A stretch of 64,000 nt of DNA from Ilex aquifolium (taxonomy: Eukaryota; Streptophyta; Magnoliopsida; Aquifoliales; Aquifoliaceae): contig OX637410.1 in NCBI GenBank assembly GCA_951799425.1, forward strand, positions 7,440,001 through 7,504,000. The letters are read 5' to 3'. The notes beneath the pieces are model-generated. The model did not search any database. It had not been told where the DNA came from and saw nothing but the letters and a program-made list of their open reading frames with translations. A program made the translations under genes and the position numbers. Position 1 is the first letter of the stretch. The number at the start of each line of letters is the position of its first letter. Below are positions 1 to 10,843 of the stretch, piece by piece.

Positions 1-2
1 TC

Positions 3-167
3 AAGGTGGCCTACCCAAATGGAGCCGTGGAAGTCACAAACCCCGAGGATGGAAAGACATTCAAGGTCAATGGCCAAAGACTTACGCCATTTTTCGAGGA
101 TTTTCAAGGACAAGGAGTGGAGGAGGATTTGATGGATCCGGTATATCCGGACTTGTTAGAGGAGTAA
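3..167 (+). CDS. Element C: C-terminal end of Athila-like pol (integrase tail), partial
   Basis: An open frame runs from the window edge to a TAA at 165-167. It encodes the last ~54 residues of an Athila-type integrase: a segment with TNPEDG and FKVNGQR, then an acidic end with DLMDPVYPDLL. The same tail is found at 6844-7077 (element A, minus) and 56990-57247 (element E, minus), so the family assignment rests on three copies in this window. The catalytic integrase core lies upstream, outside the window. This fixes element C as plus-strand. Its downstream parts continue on the far side of solo LTR B, from 32146. Confidence 0.85.
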   Translation, partial: KVAYPNGAVEVTNPEDGKTFKVNGQRLTPFFEDFQGQGVEEDLMDPVYPDLLEE

Positions 168-631
168 CTGTTCTTATGCCTTTTAGTGTACAATCATTTT
201 TATTTACTTTAACTGTTTGTGTCACTTACTTTATCTTTCCATATAGTGTTGTTTTTCTTAGTTGCAGATGTTGGTGTTTTTGTCAAAATCTCAAGTGCAA
301 GGTGTTCTCTAACCCTACTCACCTTTTTATAGTCCTTCATTGCATATCATATCTTTTTGTTGCATTGAGGACAATGCATGAATCAAGTTGGGGGGTGCAC
401 CATTTGTATGATACACCAATGTTTGTGGAAATTTTTGTTAATAATACCAATTTTTGTGGTGAAAATTCACCTTTCACATATCATACAAATTTTTGTTCAC
501 AATAGTTGCAAATCATGTGAAAAATCTGAAATTTTTTGAGAAAATATATGAATGTTGATCTGTATTCCCCCATTAAGAGTGCTTTGGGTTGTCGATATGT
601 TGATCTTCGCTTTGAATTTTGAATGCATGAG
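168..631 (+). other. Element C: post-pol untranslated region, left part
   Basis: This non-coding stretch follows the pol stop codon. It contains the internal purine tract at 361-400 and ends at the ATGAG target site (627-631) into which solo LTR B inserted. The same region resumes at 32146. The equivalent region of E in reverse complement (about 56460-56540) runs continuously across the joint. The small ORF at 176-505 has no support. Confidence 0.75.
361..400 (+). promoter_or_regulatory. Internal (post-pol) polypurine tract with stem-loop, element C
   Basis: The sequence is a short dyad, TGCATTG-AGGA-CAATGCA, followed by AAGTTGGGGGG. The same arrangement occurs just after pol in A (6605-6642) and E (56748-56786). 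In none of them does an LTR begin here; the true 3' LTR lies kilobases further on behind its own purine tract. It may act as a second plus-strand primer site. Confidence 0.6.
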
Positions 632-1089
632 TGATGAGCACAAAATATTGCATATTGGATGGCCTCATTACATGCATTTTAACTCAACTTTGTAATTAAT
701 TACTTAGAGTTAGCCAAAGTTGTGAATAATGTTGAAATCTTGAGGTTGCAGGTAATTATAGCTTAAATGATGGATTTTAGAACCTTGCAACTAAGTGTGG
801 ATGTGTGGTGAAGGCATGGACACATTACTTGAGCATTTGGAGGCTTAAAAGTGAAATAAATCAAGGAGGTATTGGTGCTTGGTAACAAAGGCACCAGCAC
901 CCACACCATTTGGTTGCAGTACCTAGGTTTTCCTCCTTTTTGACCATGATCCACTTCGAATCTGAGAAAGTACAAAACATGAAAGTTGTAGATCTTGATG
1001 TCCTGTGTATTTTGTCAAAATGTCAGCTCAATCGGATGGTTGGATCAAACGTTATGACAATTCTATGAAAACTGGTCCGGAGCAGAAGG

Positions 1090-1163
1090 CGTATCGGTAT
1101 GCCATACCGGTACGATTTACCTACTAGAGTTCGACGTACCGGTACGCCATACCGGTACGCTCT
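1090..1163 (+). repeat. Palindrome cluster of LTR B (GTACCGGTAC type)
   Basis: The stretch has four copies of a palindrome, perfect or nearly so, with core TACCGGTA, separated by short spacers. It lies about 460-530 bp into the LTR, the relative position where other LTRs here carry different palindromes. Confidence 0.8.
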
Positions 1164-1911
1164 TCTAAAATAGCCCAAAATGCCCAGAATGCCTGCAAGT
1201 CTTCTCCAACTTCTTGGGGGGCCCACCTACACTTCTCCCACACCTACCTTGACATATTCTACACATAACCATGTCATCCTTACACAATTTCTTGACTTTG
1301 GAGACATTTTGATTGAGCAAAAATAATCATATTCCTAACCCTTTAAATACTATCCCCCAAAGTGTATGTGTGATGTATATTCAACCGGGAAGGGAGGTCA
1401 CGCTCCCTTGGGATAGTGTGAAAAGAAAGGGCAATAGGAAAGGAAATAGGTCAGTGGGAATGTGATAGGTGAATGCACAAAAATGCTCCCCAATCGCAAG
1501 GAGACTTTCGTGGGTCGTCTTTTACTTGGTGGTATTCCAAGGTCGTTTCCACGGGGAAGAAAGTAAACCAATTTGAAAGTGATTTTGGTAAAAGAAAGTG
1601 TAAAATTCTTGTCGTTGGAAATTGTTTGGTGAAGTGTGTGTTGGTGAACTTAGAATGAGAAAACAAGTGTTGGCAATTCCAAGAGGTCACTCCAATGGGT
1701 ATACTATATCAACTCAAATCACTCCTCCGATTGAGCAAGAATGAACGGTTGATTCACGGAAAGCCGAGGATGATGTTGGTGAGTGCCTAAGCATAAACCG
1801 TGACTAGGCCTACGGATTATCAAAGACTCACCGAATCATCCACCTTCAATCCGGTCAAATCGAACCATGGGACTCTAAAGGGAGGGTGTAGAAAGAGTTG
1901 AAATGGTATAC

Positions 1912-1932
1912 CCAAATGGGGATTCCCCTTGG
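1912..1932 (-). other. Conserved dyad / possible RNA stem-loop in LTR A
   Basis: In element sense the 21 nt have outer arms CCAAG and TTTGG (one G-T wobble) and inner arms GGG and CCC around AATC, with one bulged A. Equivalents lie at 31507-31527 (B), 36658-36678 (C), 39087-39107 (D), 39709-39729 (E), 44726-44746 (G) and 48932-48952 (H). Where A has G and C at the innermost pair, B, C and H have A and T. Confidence 0.5.
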
Positions 1933-2439
1933 TCTTGCCAACAAAAAGGGTTTAGCTACTCATACTTGAAATGGAAATGACAATGTAAAGATAATGCATT
2001 GTAAGAATATGGAGTTTTGAAGTAACTAAGTGCAAGAAATCATAGACTAGAAGTGAAAGAAATGAAAATCTATTTTATATCTATGAACATGAATAACTTG
2101 GAAGCATTAATGGTAGAACTTAAATGAGAGCATTAAACTAGCAATGATATAAGGGAAAATGACATTAATGACATTCAATGAAGATCTAAAGGTTCCTCCC
2201 CTTGATTACAAGACAATGCAGTAAAAGAAATACAAAAATCACCACTTTCTCTCTCTAAAACTACTATTCATCATCTTCTCCGCCTAGAGTTTCTCTCTCT
2301 ATCTTCCTCTCTCTGCTATGGAATAATGCTCATCATTGGAGAGCTCTTTCCCTCCAAAACCGTGCCTGGTCTACTCCTGTAGCTCCCTGAAAGTGACCCC
2401 CATCAGTAGGGTGTAGCCTGGATGACCTGGACAGGGGGA

Positions 2440-2458
2440 GTGCAGAGTTGGTCTGCAC
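2440..2458 (-). other. Hairpin after the GA-rich run in LTR A
   Basis: A perfect 7-bp stem (GTGCAGA and TCTGCAC) surrounds a 5-nt loop. It lies just downstream, in element sense, of a GA-rich run ending in GCTGGGTG. LTRs B, C, E and G have a hairpin of different sequence at the same place. Confidence 0.5.
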
Positions 2459-2633
2459 ACCCAGCTCCTCCTCTTCTCTCTCTCTTCATTTAAAGTTGTA
2501 GCTCTAGAGTGCAGAGGAAGGTGTGGGCCTGATGAACAGTGTTGTGGGCGTGTCAGAGGAGTGTGGGAGCATCTATGGTGGGACCCTCGAAGTAGCTGAG
2601 CAGATCTGCAGATTCTGGGCTTGTCAGGCAATT

Positions 2634-2730
2634 CGTACCGGTACTGAGCACCGGTACCATACAGTACCGGTACTGAGTACCGGTACTTCGACTCCAGAAG
2701 GTTTGGCGTACCGGTATTGAGTACCGGTAC
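2634..2730 (-). repeat. Palindrome cluster of LTR A (GTACCGGTAC type)
   Basis: The stretch has six palindrome units with core ACCGGT in about 95 bp; most extend to GTACCGGTAC and a few are diverged. The other LTR copy has it at 30611-30710. The last ~70 bp, including the non-palindromic spacer TTCGACTCCAGAAGGTTTGG, recurs inside the element at 4712-4780. Confidence 0.85.
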
Positions 2731-2978
2731 TGTTCTGCCTCCTTGTCTGAATCTTCTGATTCCTTTGCTCCTGAGCTGTCCCCAAGTCCTCTTTTCATCT
2801 CCTTTCATCCCAAGTGGTATGGGAAGGCCTTAACAACCCATATTTAGCTCCTTTCAACTGCAACCAAGAAATATTGACGTTAAGACTTCAATAATTATAA
2901 CTCATATCATTTAATCTTCAAAAACAAGTGAACTGAGCTGATTAGCACCTTAAAATATACAAAGTTTTGTGCTAATCA

Positions 2979-2994
2979 CACCCCCTAACTTAGG
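2979..2994 (-). promoter_or_regulatory. Polypurine tract of element A
   Basis: In element sense CCTAAGTTAGGGGGTG directly abuts the TGATTAGC start of the 3' LTR. This is the expected plus-strand primer site. Confidence 0.8.
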
Positions 2995-3258
2995 TTTTGC
3001 TAGTCCCTTAGCAAAAGATTCACTCCCCAGCACACCACAACGAAAATAGCAACATATTCAATCCAAATCAACGATCATTCATTCAATCAATCAAAATGCA
3101 ATTAACAACATGAAAGTGAGTAAAATGGAACAATTGTGGGCTTATATTAATGTGAACGAAGTTGGAGTACAAAATGGAGTAGGTCATTAAAAAGAACAAA
3201 ATAGCCTAATCTCCCATCCCAACTACACACAAAATTCCTATACTAGCACAAGAACTCC

Positions 3259-4443
3259 TTACTCTCCATCACTCTCTTCATCATAACCCTCTGATTCTTC
3301 CCCTTCCTCAGACTCTTCATCATCTTCCTCATCCTCATTTACCCTGGAGGTTGAAGGTGCAGTAGGAACTTCTGGGATGGGTCTCCCAGGGAATGTGTGC
3401 ATGTACATCTCCTTCATCATCACCATCATTCCCTGAACTGAGGCCTCAATCCCATGCACCGTCGTCTCTAGTGCATCAAGTCTCCTAGGGACTGAGCGTG
3501 CTGGAACAGGCTTGAATGGCATGGTGGGTGCAGTCGGTACAAAGTCCTCATCAGAATCCAGCTGAGCTCGCTCCCCACGACCCACAGCCTTCCTCTTTTG
3601 GCTACTGGCCCTGCCTATGGCCCCAGTCTCGGGGGGAGTGAGCTTTTCTGATGCGTAGCCCTTAACCTTAAAATGGTTACACAGTCGAGTAACCAAGCTC
3701 CCATATGGCAGGTTAGTCAATGGCTTCTCTGTGATGGCAAAGTCTTTCATAACTTCCCAAATAACAAGGGCAAAATCAATTGTTTTGCCCGACACAACAG
3801 CATCCAGGATGGCCAGCTTTTCCATGTTTGGTTTCTTTTCTGCAGCCCTTGGGAGTAGGTTATAATGAAGCAGTTTGTTGAGAAGCCCATAAACATGCTT
3901 CAACCCACCACTATGAACCACTCCCTTGAATTCAGTCGGATCCTCATACATCAAATCGACATACTCTGCCTTAGTCTTAGCTCTTCCCATGTTGTAGGGA
4001 TAGACAGGTGGGGAAGATGGAGGTCTCTGATAGTCTCCAAGAAGGGTGGCTATGACGTCAGGGGTCACTGTAAATACCTTTCCCCTAACGTTCACTCTCA
4101 GAACTTCCCCAACAGCAACCTCAACCAATTTCAATGAACGGTAGAACTCCCTCACCAATGCCAGGTTGTAACCCTCAACTTCCTTGAACCAGAAATGCAT
4201 CCCATGTCCCTCAATGATTTTCACAACGGGATGAATGGGGGAAAGGGACGTTTTATCCAAAAAACGTTCACAGGTCACACCCTTACTCTCGATCAATTGG
4301 CGTCGGGCATCCCTCTTAGCCCTCTTCCTCTGCTCCTCTGGGTCCTCACTTGACCCTTCGCCGCCTCTCTTGCAGCTAGAGGACACCCTGGCAGGAGGGG
4401 AACTGGGCTCAGGTCCTGGTCCTGGTCTCTTTGTGCGAGCCAT
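3259..4443 (-). CDS. Third ORF of Athila-like element A ('env-like' / putative plant transposon protein), intact
   Basis: This 394-residue ORF is uninterrupted. I start it at the MARTKR methionine (4443) because C (34159) and E (42036) begin the same way; an in-frame methionine 19 codons upstream is possible. Visible features are a basic cluster RKRAKRDARRQ near residues 40-55, a conserved core (GVTCERF, HFWF, REFYRSL, NVRG, PPVYPYN, PPETGAIG), and a C-terminus of about 30 residues rich in Asp and Glu. I see no signal peptide, transmembrane segment or cysteine pattern, so an envelope glycoprotein is not supported. The core resembles the family annotated as 'putative plant transposon protein', whose function is not established. 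It is open while gag-pol beside it is broken. The palindrome cassette at 4712-4780 lies about 270 bp upstream and may be part of its promoter. Confidence 0.8.
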   Translation of the reverse strand: MARTKRPGPGPEPSSPPARVSSSCKRGGEGSSEDPEEQRKRAKRDARRQLIESKGVTCERFLDKTSLSPIHPVVKIIEGHGMHFWFKEVEGYNLALVREFYRSLKLVEVAVGEVLRVNVRGKVFTVTPDVIATLLGDYQRPPSSPPVYPYNMGRAKTKAEYVDLMYEDPTEFKGVVHSGGLKHVYGLLNKLLHYNLLPRAAEKKPNMEKLAILDAVVSGKTIDFALVIWEVMKDFAITEKPLTNLPYGSLVTRLCNHFKVKGYASEKLTPPETGAIGRASSQKRKAVGRGERAQLDSDEDFVPTAPTMPFKPVPARSVPRRLDALETTVHGIEASVQGMMVMMKEMYMHTFPGRPIPEVPTAPSTSRVNEDEEDDEESEEGEESEGYDEESDGE

Positions 4444-4711
4444 TGAGATCCCTTGAAATGACTGGAGGAGATGGATGACTTTGGGGAATTTCGGCTCCAA
4501 GGCTAGGGTTTATCAGATGAGGCTGTCCGAAGCAAGCAAAATCAAGGGAGGTTTTATGGATTGAGAGGGAAGTAGACAGAGTTATGGAACCTTGGAGTGT
4601 TTTCGAGTGAGGGAGAGAGATATAGGGCAGGAATTGAAGTGGGGAAATGAAGGGTTTAACGAGGGGTTTAAATTAAAAGCCCTAAAAAAAAAAAATTCGT
4701 GTCAGACAAAT

Positions 4712-4780
4712 CGTACCGGTACTGAGTACCGGTACTTCGACTCCAGAAGGTTTGGCGTATCGGTACTGAGTACCGGTACT
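4712..4780 (-). promoter_or_regulatory. Internal copy of the LTR palindrome cassette, element A
   Basis: Four units of the GTACCGGTAC type (one changed) surround the same spacer found in A's own LTR (2634-2730). It is a second, internal copy of LTR regulatory sequence about 270 bp upstream of the third ORF start. No clear TATA box follows, only an AT-rich run near 4665-4675. Confidence 0.65.
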
Positions 4781-6604
4781 GTTCTGCTTTGTCAGACAAA
4801 CTCCTCCTGCTGAGCATACCACCACTCCAATTCAGCTTAGGACCTTCCTAGACATTTCCTCACATTACTTGTGACTCCAACTCCCTTCAAAAGATGTACT
4901 CCACTTAATTTCCACAATTTGATCCATCATGCCCAAGTTAAATTCAAAATTGCAAAGTGATTTAAAAACTTTGATGCATTCAACATCCAAGGAATGGATT
5001 TCTATTCTTTAATTTTCAAAATGAGTATCCCAAAATGTAAAAATGGATTTAAACAACACACATAGTTCTAATCCTTTCCAAATATCAAAAACTTGAGCAA
5101 TATTCCCTCATTGTTGCAAGCCCTGAGTTATTTAACAAATTTCTCAAATGATTGAACTAGGCTAACATGAGCAAAACCATAGTCTTAGATACTAGTCTAA
5201 AGTATGCACCTACACATTGATTTTCAACTTGTGTGTGTGTGAATTAAACAAGTAATTTGAACAGTTACACAACAGGATTCACATTCGAAAAGCTGGACAA
5301 ATTTAGCTTCAATGCAACAACTCACCAAGGGACACTCTTAAGCAATGAAATACACTCAAGTTATCCTGGTATGCACTCCATGTGTACATGTGAGATAGAG
5401 TCTTGTGTTCAAAACAAAGTGTGCCCACATGTAATCCAAAAATGAAGTTAACAAATGAAAATGAAGCGAACTTGGCATAGTCTCATGAACAGAATATTAG
5501 GGCATTAGGTAGTAAGACTAAACTCATCATTCCCTTTGAAATATGCACCTCCCAACTTCTCTACATCACTTAGGACTTTAAGGGTTAAAATGGGGCCTTG
5601 GGGTGGTATCTAGGAAATTGAAATTAAGGATATAGGATAACAAAGAGGGTTGTTCTGAGTGAGAGACTTTTATTCTAGAAAAACACTTCCCTTTTCATGG
5701 GATTTTGATTCTCACCCCGTCGCCACATTCTTCGTTTCTTTTTTTTTTTTTTTTCTTTAACAATTTCCTTTTCTTTTTCTCTTTCTTTTCTTCTTTCACC
5801 CATTTTCTTCCTTTTCTTGGATTTTCATTCTTTTTCCATTGAACTCTTTGAGTTTGAACATCATTTATCCCTTTTGTTTGGGTTTCCACACCATACATCC
5901 TTCACTTTTGCAATCACTCATTTCTGCTTTTAGGAACAACCAAGGTAAGGTATATCTTTCTTGTTTTCATAGGCTTGGTCAATTGTGTGGCATAGAAACG
6001 AATTCCAAATAAGCTCAATCACGGCACTAGGGATAAAATTTGCACAAGAAAAAGGTTGAAGGCTCAAAATATTCAAAGATGGCCTAAGATCACTTCCAGG
6101 TCCGCATGGGAGGGCATTATATGTTCAAGACAAATCAATCTACTAACCAAATGCACTAACCAACGCAAACATAATGAGACTATTGAACAACTTGGCAAAA
6201 AAAAAAATGTTCTTTGAGTAATTGTAAATTCCCTCCAAAAAGGATTTGGCACTAAAGCTCTCAAGGGTCTTTACTCGTCTCCACTACTTATGTCAAGCTT
6301 AAAAACATGAATCCAATCCGTAAATTGCCAAAACTACACATTCAAGAGTCACATACAGTTGAGTTCAAAAATCAATACCTAAATGATACTCATGCATAGG
6401 ATCCACTTCCATAGAATACTCATGTGCACAAAGTTCACAACAAAGATCAACATGTCATCAAACCTCACACAAACACATCATGAAGGAATACAGATCAACA
6501 ATTAGATATTTTTTCATCAAAAATTTTCAAAAATTTCACCTATTTTTCACAAATGCAAGCAAAAATTCCCAACAACCTTGGTGTATCATACAAATAGTGC
6601 ACCT

Positions 6605-6642
6605 CACCCCCCAACTAGAACCATGCATTGTCCTCAATGCAA
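6605..6642 (-). promoter_or_regulatory. Internal (post-pol) polypurine tract with stem-loop, element A
   Basis: This is the reverse-strand counterpart of 361-400: the dyad TGCATTG-AGGA-CAATGCA followed by a tract ending GGGGGGTG. The segment between them has a few substitutions relative to C. Confidence 0.6.
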
Positions 6643-6843
6643 CAAAAAGATATAGTATGCAATGGAAGACAATAAAAAAGATAAGTAGGGTAAGAGAACA
6701 CCTCGCAATTGCGCTTTCGACAAAAGCACCAAGATCTGGATCTAAGATAACCCAATCTATACAACCACATCAAGTGAGTGACATAAAATAACATTAACAT
6801 AAATAAGTAAAAGTAACTGTACAGTAAAAGGAATAATCCCTAG

Positions 6844-7180
6844 CTAACCCTCCATCAATTCCGGGTATACCGGGTCAACTAAATCCTCCTCCACCACTTG
6901 TCCCTCGAAACCCTCAAAGAATGGCTTGAGTCTTTGGCCATTGACCTTGAATGTTTGGCCATCTTTAGGGTTTGTGATATCTACCGCTCCGTTGGGGTAG
7001 GCCGCCTCGACAAAATAGGGGCCATCCCAACGGGATCTTAGTTTTCCTTGGAATACGGAGAGACGAGAATTATACAAGAATACTTTTTGCCCGGGCTTAA
7101 ATGATTTCCGTGTGATGGAATTATCATGAAAAACTTTAGCCCGTTCTTTTGAAATTTTGGAACTCTCATATGCATCTCTT
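6844..7180 (-). pseudogene. Element A: integrase C-terminal remnant
   Basis: In element sense the frame resumes with [15 protein letters not shown], then SRWDGPYFVEA and the same acidic tail as element C, stopping at 6844. It lacks the zinc-binding region and the D,D,E core. It is joined directly to the RT fragment at about 7176-7185 and lies in a different frame from it. Confidence 0.85.
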
Positions 7181-7715
7181 CCAATACTCTCTCCAAGTTA
7201 TCTAAGCATCCATCAAAGGAATCACCAAACACGGAAAAATCGTCCATGAAGACCTCCAAAAATTTCTCCACCATATCGCTAAAAATCCCCATCATGCACC
7301 GTTGAAAGGTCCCCGGGGCATTGCATAATCCGAACGGCATACGGCGATAGGCAAAGGTGCCATATGGGCAGGTGAAGGTAGTCTTCTCTTGGTCCTCCAA
7401 TGCGATCTCGATTTAGTTGTAGCCAGAGTACCCGTCTAGGAAACAATAAAATAGGTGCCCTGCTACCCTTTCCAAGACTTGATCGAGAAACGACATTGGA
7501 AAATGATCTTTCCGTGTGCAAGCGTTGAGCTTCCGGTAGTCGATGCAAACTCTCCATCCGGTAATGACTCTTGTAGGTATGAGTTCATTTTCCTCATTTT
7601 CAATCACTGTGACTCCGGATTTCTTTGGGACGACTTGTGTGGGGCTTACCCATTTGCTATCCGCGATTGGAAAGATAATGCCCACATCAAGTAGCTTTAA
7701 CACCTCATCCTTCAC
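7181..7715 (-). pseudogene. Element A: reverse transcriptase fragment
   Basis: Athila-type RT motifs are in order: IDYRKLNA, FLDGYSGYN, TCPYGTFAYRRMPFGLCNAP and the active site FMDDFSVFG (near 7230-7250). A TAA at 7413-7415 stands where E has CAA (Gln). The 5' joint to the protease frame lies at 7705-7715, where about 65 residues present in E (59867-59574) are missing. The RT thumb, all of RNase H and most of integrase are deleted downstream. Confidence 0.88.
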
Positions 7716-9198
7716 TTACCCCCAAAAGCTTTTCTTCTTGTTCCATGGTTAGGGTAGAGCTAAGGACTACCGGGAAAGTCTCATCATTGGCAAGATAAGC
7801 ATATTTCAAATGTGCGGGCAATGGCTTCAATTCCAGTTTTGGATTTTTCTCATCCGAAGGGAAAATTTTCTTCTCTTGCTCAGGTAGCTCTTCAAATGTG
7901 GGGATCCACCTTTCCATTCCTTTCAACTCCTCTACCTTTTCTTTCTCATCCAACTTCTCCAATTCAACCAATTCTTCCTCCTTAAGTTTCAACATCCCTT
8001 CTAACTCCAAGTGCTCATCAATCATCGTGTCAATTCTAATGACCTCATTTGCCTCCTCGTCATCCCCTGGTTGCCTTGCCAAATTGAAGACGTTAAGTTC
8101 CAGTGTCATGTTCCCTAATGCCAATTTCATCAGACCATTCCTGCAATTTATAACTGCATTAGATGTAGCAAGGAAAGGTCGCCCAAGTATCACGGGGATT
8201 TGGGAACTAAGATTAGCAACAGGATGAGTGTCCAATACAATAAAATCGACTGCAAAATAAAACTTATCGACTTGAACCAACACATCTTCCACTACTCCCC
8301 TTGGTGTGCGGATGCTACGATCCGCAAGTTGAAGTGTGATTGAAGTAGGTTTCAACTCCTCAAGCTTGAGTTGTTGATACACGGAGTAGGGAAAGAGATT
8401 GACACTTGCTCCCAGATCAAGCAATGCTTGTTCAACCCGACAATTTCTGATAGTGATGGCAATTGTTGGACAACCGGGATCTTTGAACTTGGGAGGAGTG
8501 TTGGTCCTCATAATGGAGCTCACTTGTTCTGTCAAGAATGCCTTCTTCCGGACATTTAGCCTCCGCTTTACCGTGCATAGATCTTTCAAAAATTTGGCAC
8601 ATGACGGTATTTGCTTGATGGCATCGAGGAGCGGGATATTGATTTTTACCTGCTTAAACATGTCTAAAATATCAGAATAATTAGCCACCTTGACAGGTGA
8701 CTTCAAACGATGGGGAAAGGGGGCAGGCATAGGAGGAAAACACACGCTATCATCAATCACATGTTCATTTTCAATTTGCTCATTTTCTTTGTCTTTACTC
8801 ACTTCACCTTTTTCGGCCACACGTTCCTTGGCCTCACCCTCAATGGGCTCTTTTATTGGCACTTGTGCCTTGGGTGGAACCTTTGGCACTATGGCCTTAT
8901 CAATTTGTTTGCCACTACGAAGAGTGGTGATCGCCTTGAGGTGCTCACAATTCTCTTGGGTGGGCTCAACTGATTCAACCACATTTTGGCCCTTGGGATT
9001 TTGTTGTGGTTGAGAGGGGAATTTCCCCTTCTCTTGTTGAGACAAGCCTATGTGATTTGTGATCTTTGTGAGTTGAGCCGAAATGTCCTTATTGAAGGTG
9101 GTTTGGCTTTGAATGAAGGCATGGACCACATCTTCTAGACTCCTTTTATGAGGTGGTTGGTAGCTGGAAGAACTAGATAGGCCTTGTTGGGAAAAATT
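7705..9198 (-). pseudogene. Element A: protease and gag-pol linker region
   Basis: The frame is open from the TAG at 9199-9201 down to 7705 and continues the gag frame. It has a charged linker with TTLRSGKQID, then a retropepsin-type site LLDLGASVNLFP (near 8396-8431) followed by PVILGRPFLATSNAVI, as usual in this lineage. A Lys/Glu-rich stretch leads towards RT and ends at the frame-breaking deletion at 7705-7715. If the TAG is bypassed, gag and protease form one polyprotein. Confidence 0.85.
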
Positions 9199-10770
9199 CT
9201 ATGGGGGAGGGTTGGATTGGTACCCTTGTGGATTGGACCGTGGGTATTGGGAGCTAGAAGCTTGCCCCTGACCTTGATATTGGGATTGGTACTGACCTTG
9301 CTTGGGAGGTGCAGGAGATGTGTATGTATTTGAACCATAGGGGATGGGGTTCTCATTCCTCCAGCTGAAATTAGGGTGATCACGATACCCCGAATTGTAA
9401 GTGTTGGAATTTGAAGGAAATGGTTGCCTTAGTTGGTTAAAGGCATTGACTTGTTCATGGTATGCTTCTTTAAGTGCCGGAATGCTCAGACACTCCGATG
9501 TGGAATGCTCGACACCACCACAAATAGAACAAGCCTCCTCGGTTCTTGACACATGAGACACCTCTCGTCTCCTTTCCACCTCAAGGCTATCTACTTTCCT
9601 AGACAATTTGGAAATTTGTGAAAGTAGGTCCTCCCGGTCTTTCAAATCATATATCCCTCCCCTTTGAGATTGACCACTCACTAGCAACGTCCTAGGTACA
9701 TCACTTGGATCCCTAACATCCCACGATTGTGCATTTTCAGCCAAGGTACCAAAGTAGTCAAGGGCCTCGTCAGGGTCTTTGTACAAAAATTCACCATTGC
9801 ACATCATGTCAATGAATTGTCTATGGTTTGGTGAGATTCCTTCGTAGAAGAAACTCACCAATTGCCACGATTTAAAACCATGATGTGGTATGGATTGAAT
9901 CAAATCTTTATAGCGATCCCAACACTTATAGAATTGTTCATTGGGTTTTTCAGAAAAGTTTTGAATGTCTTTTTTCAAAGAAGTGGTTCTATGAACCGGA
10001 AAAAACTTTTTTAAAAAGAATGAAACTATATGGTCCCAAGATAGCATGGTCCGAGGCCCCATGGAATCAAACCAAATCTTTGCCTTACCCTCCAACGAAA
10101 AAGAGAACAATTTCATCCTTGCTATCTCTTCCATGTTGTAATTTGGGATAAAGGTTGCAACTATTTCCTTATAAGACTTTAGATGACTATAAGGGTTTTC
10201 CTTCTCGACCCCATGAAATTTAGGGAGCAGTTGCAACATCCATGGTTTGATTACAAAGAGATGAGCTTGGACAGGAAGAATAAGACATGATGGTGTGGCG
10301 CTACGGGTTGGTTGAAGGAACTCCCGCATTGTCCTTGGTGGAGGGTCAAGTTGGATGTTCGCTTCATTCATAGGTAGGGGAAATTGCATTCGTGGGTTGG
10401 GCATCCTAGGTGGCTGCAATCCCCCACCCCTTTGCATATTCGGGTTAGGATCCTCATTATCAAAAGCATCGGGAGGGGGGTATTGCATTCTTGGGTTAGG
10501 CATCCTATGTTCGGGCAATCCCCTACCCCTTTGAGCATTTGGATTTGCACCGACATTGTCAAAGTTTCCACCCCCTTAAATGTTTGGGTTGACATCCGCA
10601 TTTTTAAAATTGTTACCCGCATCCTCGGGTGGGTCTTGGTCTATGTTCATGTTGGGGCCCAAGGGTTGTCTAACTAATCGGTGATAGTCGTCCCTTCCCC
10701 ACATGCAACAAGATATATATCTACAAATGAAATTATACACAAACAAGAATATGTACACGAGACAACGCAC
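9199..10770 (-). pseudogene. Element A: gag (capsid and nucleocapsid) with two nonsense codons
   Basis: One frame runs from an ATG at 10770 with TAA at 10576-10578 and TAG at 9199-9201. In the open part from 10518, a repeated Pro/Asn-rich leader (PNPRMQ) is followed by a retrotransposon capsid domain at about residues 90-250 (KFHGVEKENPY, FSLEGKAKIWFDS, ERYKDL-like WDRYKDLIQ). A canonical CCHC zinc knuckle CSICGGVEHSTSEC is near residue 330 (9491-9532). Both stops could come from a single C-to-T change in a Gln codon, the usual decay of methylated repeats. The true start is uncertain, because the leader between the primer site and 10770 contains GGTAAGT and could be spliced. Confidence 0.85.
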
Positions 10771-10843
10771 CTCAGCCCGTGATGAAGATCACGGGACTTA
10801 CCTTCGTTGTTCGGAAATCACCTCCTTGGTTTGACACTTGCCT

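Larger units (their letters stand above)
1310..2978 (-). repeat. 3' LTR of element A
   Basis: This 1669-bp LTR reads TGATTAGCAC...GCTCAATCA in element sense. It matches the split copy at 10865-11140 plus 29562-30954. It contains a palindrome cluster (2634-2730), a hairpin (2440-2458) after a GA-rich run, and the dyad at 1912-1932. Confidence 0.93.
4444..6843 (-). other. Element A: long untranslated region between pol and the third ORF
   Basis: This 2.4-kb stretch has no credible coding sequence. It holds the internal purine tract (6605-6642), a pyrimidine-rich run on the plus strand at 5690-5900 (purine-rich in element sense) and the palindrome cassette (4712-4780). C (32146-34158) and E (54340-56989) have colinear counterparts, including the purine-rich run, so the region is conserved in the family. 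Confidence 0.75.

Noticed and set aside
176-505. 109-residue ORF after the pol stop in element C as a gene
   Set aside because: It runs through the conserved post-pol purine tract and is not kept in A or E.
3259-4443. Third ORF as a true envelope glycoprotein
   Set aside because: No signal peptide, transmembrane segment, glycosylation-rich ectodomain or cysteine pattern; basic and acidic tracts instead.
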